10,834 nt of DNA from Caldilineaceae bacterium (lineage in GTDB: Bacteria; Chloroflexota; Anaerolineae; Caldilineales; Caldilineaceae). Made by a program: the position numbers and the translations under genes. The DNA lies in NCBI GenBank assembly GCA_028819675.1, contig JAPPKT010000186.1, positions 1 through 10,834 of the forward strand, in the 5' to 3' direction. Each line of letters starts with the position of its first letter. Within the stretch, counting starts at the first letter, position 1. The notes under the pieces were generated by a model. It had not been told where the DNA came from. It worked only from the letters and a program-made list of their open reading frames with translations, and made no database searches. This document shows, in pieces, positions 7,472-10,834 of this stretch.

Positions 7472-8524
7472 TCAGCCGCTATCTTTACAGATTGCCAATG
7501 CCCCTGCCAGTAGCTCATACATGTCCAACGTGTACGGCGAAGGATTGGCCCGCTCATCGAGGCGTGCCCTACTCAGTTCGCCTACGATCGCAAATACGCC
7601 GGCTTGAAATAATGTTACTGCCGTTATCTGGGCAGGAGTAAACTCAGATCGGCTACCGTCGCTTGATTTCTCTTCCTCAATTCCTGCATTCCATTTGCCA
7701 ATAAAACAGTCAGAAAACTCACGCAACAGGGCTGCGTACATTTCTGAACCCTCCGATTCATCCATTTCCGCCAGAACACTTGCAAGGTCGTTCAGGTCGG
7801 CTTTGGGGGAAGGCAGCGTCGGGGTCGCTATTTCAGTCTCAGGAACGGAACTCCGTTGGGCCGAAACCAGGGCAGAGTCGCAACGGATTCTGTCCCGGCC
7901 GCGAAGGTAGTCATATGTTTCAATGACGAGCAAATGTTCACTTGCTACGTCAGGGACATACCCTGTCATCGTCAGGGTGTCCAGTTCGTGCGAGGCTTCT
8001 ATCCTGGCCTCCCATAGCGCCTCCGCGTACCAGGAGTGTTCCTCCTCACTGCCTTCGTCTCTCCTAATTGCCCAAACGTCTGATTCCGCATAGCTTGCAA
8101 TGGAGCCTGAAGTGGGTGCCCTGGCTTCATCACTCTCTGTAAAATGGGCGGTCATCAGGTGGTATCTGAACCTCGTCATCCTCTCAACCTCACCTGCCCA
8201 AGGCTCAACGTAACCACTTTCGGAAATCAAGACCATCCAGGAATACTCTATACGATTGTTATTCATTCCCTCTCGATTGAAGGTCAATTCCTCGGGAATG
8301 TCTCTGAGATGGAGGACGACAGTCAGCACCTGCCTGTACAGTTCTGATTCCACTTTGACAATATCAATGTAACCGGGCAATTCGTCTGATGGCTCTGTCT
8401 CAACCGATTCTCCAATCAACAGGGCTCGTTCATCCGAGATACACGGCCCCGCAGGCTGCGGCGAAATCGGAACACAGGCCGCCGCGAGCAACACGGTCCC
8501 GGCGATCAGAACTCTTTGGAACAT
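7472..8524 (-). CDS. Putative lipoprotein, longer paralog with C-terminal extension
   Basis: 350 residues from ATG 8524, which has AAAGG about six bases upstream; an upstream in-frame ATG at 8590 would bury the signal peptide. The N-terminus has Arg4, a hydrophobic stretch (5-16) and LAAAC with Cys17, a lipoprotein signal peptide, so the protein should be membrane-anchored outside the cell. The core (about 49-215) matches the neighbouring lipoprotein: LPGYID (49-54), LHLRDIPEEL (71-80), NREG (83-86) and SHELDTLT (178-185), through to C215. After C215 there is a linker with several Pro and a region of about 110 residues, predicted mostly helical by eye, that the neighbour lacks. I do not recognise a characterised family. 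The protein is strongly acidic (many Glu and Asp), as expected of an extracytoplasmic protein. Confidence 0.8.
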   Translation of the reverse strand: MFQRVLIAGTVLLAAACVPISPQPAGPCISDERALLIGESVETEPSDELPGYIDIVKVESELYRQVLTVVLHLRDIPEELTFNREGMNNNRIEYSWMVLISESGYVEPWAGEVERMTRFRYHLMTAHFTESDEARAPTSGSIASYAESDVWAIRRDEGSEEEHSWYAEALWEARIEASHELDTLTMTGYVPDVASEHLLVIETYDYLRGRDRIRCDSALVSAQRSSVPETEIATPTLPSPKADLNDLASVLAEMDESEGSEMYAALLREFSDCFIGKWNAGIEEEKSSDGSRSEFTPAQITAVTLFQAGVFAIVGELSRARLDERANPSPYTLDMYELLAGALAICKDSG

Positions 8525-8565
8525 GGTTTCGCCTTTGAAGTGTTCAGGACGAGCGCCGGACCTAA

Positions 8566-8606
8566 GTTTCGATCGCACTTCTCGGGGCATCGAAGGCGAT
8601 CGAAAC
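8566..8606. repeat. Perfect 11-bp inverted repeat between lipoprotein genes
   Basis: GTTTCGATCGC (8566-8576) and GCGATCGAAAC (8596-8606) are exact reverse complements around a 19-base loop. CTTC and GAAG at the loop edges could extend the stem past one bulged base. It lies in the 90-base gap between the two lipoprotein genes, upstream of the second. A role as operator, processing site or attenuator is possible; a U tract after it on the minus strand is absent. Confidence 0.7.
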
Positions 8607-8626
8607 GTCCCGCATCAACCGGGACG
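8606..8626 (-). terminator. Hairpin over the stop codon of the first lipoprotein gene
   Basis: On the minus strand, CGTCCCG and CGGGACG pair perfectly (7 bp) around a 7-base loop that contains the TGA stop (8617-8615). The hairpin is followed by only TTTC, so it is at best a weak intrinsic terminator. It could reduce readthrough or protect the upstream message end. The 11-bp inverted repeat at 8566-8606 begins immediately after it. Confidence 0.4.
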
Positions 8627-9286
8627 GCACGAGACGCCGGCCCGTCCGTGCAGGGCATCGAACGTCGAGAACGAGATTATCGAACTGTCAGCAATTCCCG
8701 GAACCCGACCGACAAGAGTAAGCGTGTCGTCTTCGTGGGAAACGATCAGGCGCGGAATGACGGGCAACTCGAGAAGGTGTGTTTCATTCTTTTCAGGAGA
8801 GTGCCTGTTTTTCAACACCATAGTCTGAACAGCAACCTGAAATGGAAGGACCGCGGCCGCTGTGTCTGCCGAGTCACTCCTTGCGGCATGGAAGGCGGCA
8901 ATCGTGAAATCAGTCGAATCATGTGTGACGATGGAGCCGCCATCAACGTCGATTGAAACAGACCACATGTACTCCATGTGCAGGTCTTCCACGCCTTCTC
9001 TGTTGACAGCCATCTCTTCAGGAATCTCCCTGAGATGGAAGACGGCTGTCAGGGTCTCGCCTTCCAGGCTGGAAGCCGCTCCAACATTGTCAATGTAACC
9101 CGGAAGAGAGCCCAGAATCGGATCGCTGGCCTTCTGGCCGGGCAACATGTTAAGGTATCCGCCGGCACAATCATCTAGCTTATCTGACGACAGCGCTTGT
9201 TCCGTTGCTGCCGGCGGCTCCTCGGGAATTGGCACACAGGCTGTGGCGAACAGCGCGAGCCCAACGAGCAGGAGTTGCTTATTCAT
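8615..9286 (-). CDS. Putative lipoprotein, shorter paralog
   Basis: 223 residues. Lys3, a hydrophobic stretch (5-16) and FATAC with Cys17 form a lipoprotein signal peptide; Cys17-Val-Pro-Ile is identical in the downstream paralog. A Pro/Ala/Glu-rich linker follows, then LPGYID (61-66), FHLREIPEEM (83-92), NREG (95-98) and SHEDDTLT (183-190), to C220 near the end. From SHE to the Cys the two paralogs align without gaps over 38 residues. I do not recognise the family and assign no function. The ATG has no obvious Shine-Dalgarno of its own, but a short leader ORF with a strong one overlaps it (see 9279-9332). It is the first gene on its strand, divergent from the regulator. Confidence 0.8.
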   Translation of the reverse strand: MNKQLLLVGLALFATACVPIPEEPPAATEQALSSDKLDDCAGGYLNMLPGQKASDPILGSLPGYIDNVGAASSLEGETLTAVFHLREIPEEMAVNREGVEDLHMEYMWSVSIDVDGGSIVTHDSTDFTIAAFHAARSDSADTAAAVLPFQVAVQTMVLKNRHSPEKNETHLLELPVIPRLIVSHEDDTLTLVGRVPGIADSSIISFSTFDALHGRAGVSCRPG

Positions 9287-9332
9287 GGTGCATCATCATT
9301 TCTGACCGACTGTCTTGGAAAGGGCGGTCCAC
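9279..9332 (-). CDS. Possible 17-codon leader ORF overlapping lipoprotein start
   Basis: A GTG (9332-9330) preceded at nine bases by AAGGAG (9347-9342) opens a 17-codon frame (MDRPFQDSRSEMMMHHE). Its TAA stop (9281-9279) lies inside the first three codons of the lipoprotein gene, in another frame. Since the lipoprotein ATG lacks its own ribosome binding site, terminating ribosomes could reinitiate there. The AAGGAG match and overlap geometry are seen; translation is inferred. Confidence 0.3.
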   Translation of the reverse strand: MDRPFQDSRSEMMMHHE

Positions 9333-9430
9333 TGTGTGTGTCTCCTTCGCGGGAATGTGGAACCGACGTAATCATTTATGAAATAGTGTAGCCTTCGCTG
9401 ACTGCGTCTGTCCCCCTGCAATGTACCGAT

Positions 9431-9462
9431 TTCGGGAGATCGTAGGTTCTATTTTGGGAGAT
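9431..9462. promoter_or_regulatory. Direct repeat TTYGGGAGAT upstream of the regulator
   Basis: TTCGGGAGAT (9431-9440) and TTTGGGAGAT (9453-9462) differ at one base in ten and are spaced by 22 bases, about two helical turns. They lie just upstream of the candidate -35 at 9470. This geometry would suit a dimeric DNA-binding protein, possibly the regulator itself acting at the divergent promoters. Confidence 0.35.
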
Positions 9463-9469
9463 TCCTCAC

Positions 9470-9497
9470 TTGAAGTCGTGGTACAGAGTGATACAAT
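9470..9497 (+). promoter_or_regulatory. Candidate sigma70-type promoter of the XRE regulator
   Basis: TTGAAG (9470-9475), a 16-base spacer and TACAAT (9492-9497). The -35 matches consensus at 4/6 and the -10 at 5/6. The predicted start near 9504 gives a leader of about 55 bases, which includes the hairpin at 9514-9540 and the GGAGG at 9550-9554. Confidence 0.5.
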
Positions 9498-9513
9498 TTT
9501 TATTAGAGGGTGA

Positions 9514-9540
9514 TGCCAGATTACAGCGTTGTATCTGGCA
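9514..9540 (+). promoter_or_regulatory. Leader hairpin / palindromic operator of the regulator gene
   Basis: TGCCAGA-T-TACA, loop GCGT, TGTA-TCTGGCA: an 11-bp stem with one bulged T and a 4-base loop. It lies between the predicted transcription start and the ribosome binding site, ten bases before GGAGG. It could be an operator for autoregulation or an mRNA element controlling translation. There is no U tract, so it is not an intrinsic terminator. Confidence 0.5.
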
Positions 9541-9559
9541 GTAGACAGCGGAGGATGCT

Positions 9560-10453
9560 GTGGAACGGAAAATGTTCGGCAAAGTCGTTGCCGCACTGCG
9601 AAAGGAGCAAATCGATTTCAACAGCGGCAACAGTTGGAGCCAGGAAAAACTGGCAGAGGAAACCGGGTTGACAACAAGAATCGTGGGCAAGATCGAGCGG
9701 GGCAGCCAGGTACGCCTGGACAGAGGGACGCTACAGGACCTGGCGCGGGTCTTCAAACTTACGTCGCTCGAACGCCGCGAATTCTTCGCCATGGCCAGTG
9801 AAATCACAGATGAGGCAATCGTGCGCGACGACCTCAACCATCAGGAAGTCTTCGCCCAGGTCTGGGCAACGCTCGGAACGCTCTGCACACCCGCTTTCCT
9901 TATGGACTCGTTCGGCGATCTGGTCGGCGCCAACCGCGCCGTCCTCGATTTTCACAGACTCAATTGGTCACAGTTCAATGCTGCAAGGTGTTCCGCCGGC
10001 AACGTCAATATCCTTTCACTCCTGCTTGCACCGGATGCGCCGATACGCCGCGTGCTGGGGACCGGTTGGAGTCCAATTGCACTCGCCAACATGCGTCAAT
10101 GGCGAGTCATGACTCTGCGATACCGCCATACAAGCCGTTTTCGCAACCTGTTTACCGCGCTTTCGGCATACCCCGATTTCCAGATGTTGTGGGCGGCCAG
10201 CCGTAGACGCGTCGAAGACGATAACAGTCGCCTGCGTAGTCATTTCTACACGCATGGCATCTATGGGCCGGTGGCCTACACCGTCTTCACCAACATCAGC
10301 CTGAGCGCATGCGGCGATCTCTACCTTGCCACCTTTGTGCCCCAGAATCGCGACACTGGGGCTGTATTCCAGAACCTGGCCGACAGAAGCAACCGTCCCC
10401 TGGCGCTGACGCCCTGGCCGAATCCCAGTCTCCCCTGCAATGCTTACGCGTAG
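9560..10453 (+). CDS. XRE-family regulator with MmyB-like PAS-type sensor domain
   Basis: 297 residues. Residues 26-48 (WSQEKLAEETGL...IVGKIERG) form a standard XRE helix-turn-helix, with a third-helix region ending in ERG; a short linker follows. The rest (about 107-262: PAFLMDSFGDLVGANRAVL, then YPDFQMLWAASR) resembles the PAS-like ligand domain of MmyB-type regulators. No DNA-modifying or catalytic motif is visible. The start is the GTG at 9560, because GGAGG (9550-9554) lies five bases ahead; the in-frame ATG at 9572 would be too far away. The gene is divergent from the two lipoprotein genes with 273 bases between, so it may control them and itself (inference). The ligand is unknown. It could equally act on distant genes. 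Confidence 0.85.
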   Translation: MERKMFGKVVAALRKEQIDFNSGNSWSQEKLAEETGLTTRIVGKIERGSQVRLDRGTLQDLARVFKLTSLERREFFAMASEITDEAIVRDDLNHQEVFAQVWATLGTLCTPAFLMDSFGDLVGANRAVLDFHRLNWSQFNAARCSAGNVNILSLLLAPDAPIRRVLGTGWSPIALANMRQWRVMTLRYRHTSRFRNLFTALSAYPDFQMLWAASRRRVEDDNSRLRSHFYTHGIYGPVAYTVFTNISLSACGDLYLATFVPQNRDTGAVFQNLADRSNRPLALTPWPNPSLPCNAYA

Positions 10454-10834
10454 ACGAACACGTTGTCAAGGAAAAAGGACAGCCTGCTTTTGGAGAACCT
10501 GCCTGTATTATGGCTGACAGAAAGGGAGAGGCCGATCCGGGGACAGTGGTTGTGAAGTGGGAACGTGAAGAAAAGAGTGGAGGGTGTATCTACTAAGCCA
10601 TTCTCTGTGTGTGTATTGTGTACGGTCTACCTGGGGGGAATGTACCGTCAGTATTTCCATAGCGGGCTCGCGATGGTCATAGCGGTGGACGTTGGGTATG
10701 TATGGGAGTTGCCTCGCCTGTTTTGCCTGCGCTGGCGCATACTTGGAATCTGCCAAGGCGCGGGCCGGGGGGGAAGCCCGGTCGCAGCGGGTCGTCAAGG
10801 TCATATTGCCACACACTCGCTGCGGCGGGGGTTG
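10454..10834. other. Gene-free region downstream of the regulator
   Basis: No credible coding region is seen. The longest frame here (minus strand, 10816-10508) is Pro/Arg/Ser/His-rich, has no recognisable motif and lacks a ribosome binding site. No clear terminator follows the regulator stop. Short GC-rich inverted pairs such as CGGGC/GCCCG around 10761-10780 are within chance expectation. The window ends inside this region, so a gene beginning beyond 10834 cannot be judged. Confidence 0.6.

Noticed and set aside
10508..10816. 102-codon minus-strand frame as a gene
   Set aside because: No ribosome binding site, no recognised motif and non-coding-like composition.

Overview
The window looks like a stretch of a free-living bacterial chromosome, moderately GC-rich by eye, with a GC-rich third codon position in most genes. 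Family content (an XRE regulator with a PAS-like sensor half, a GT39-type glycosyltransferase, an enolase-superfamily acid-sugar enzyme, an ADP-ribosylglycohydrolase, and bacterial relatives of two families best known from animals) suggests an environmental lineage such as Chloroflexota (Caldilineales/Anaerolineae-like). This placement is an inference from general flavour, not from a marker gene. There is no rRNA, tRNA, CRISPR array, transposase or phage gene.

Layout. Positions 1-1146 hold no convincing gene, but contain degenerate palindromic repeats of a REP-like kind, a 10-bp-period tandem repeat and two perfect palindromes. On the + strand, 1147-2451 encodes a multi-pass membrane protein that resembles animal ANKH (progressive ankylosis protein) over its whole length. 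Convergent with it, a tight minus-strand operon reads from 5606 down to 2480: an ADP-ribosylglycohydrolase, a zinc-dependent DUF1907/C11orf54-type putative ester hydrolase, and a mandelate racemase/muconate lactonizing-type enolase-superfamily enzyme. The last two genes overlap by 4 bases (ATGA). Upstream on the same strand is a GT39/ArnT-like integral membrane glycosyltransferase (7308-5698), probably transcribed separately.

Further right, two minus-strand lipoproteins (8524-7472 and 9286-8615) are tandem paralogs. They share a signal peptide ending in Cys17-Val-Pro-Ile and a common core domain; one carries an extra ~135-residue C-terminal region. Strong inverted repeats lie between them. 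A divergent XRE-type regulator (9560-10453, +) shares a ~270-bp intergenic region with the lipoproteins. That region contains a plausible sigma70-type promoter, a direct repeat, a leader hairpin and a possible 17-codon leader ORF overlapping the start of the first lipoprotein. Positions 10454-10834 show no gene.

How they may work together (inference). The three-gene operon looks catabolic or salvage-like: removal of ADP-ribosyl or a related glycosidic group, ester hydrolysis and acid-sugar dehydration. The ANKH-like transporter next to it could move an anionic metabolite. The regulator/lipoprotein cluster looks like an independent envelope module. The most notable points are the bacterial ANKH and C11orf54 homologs lying side by side, and the duplicated, structurally decorated lipoprotein locus.
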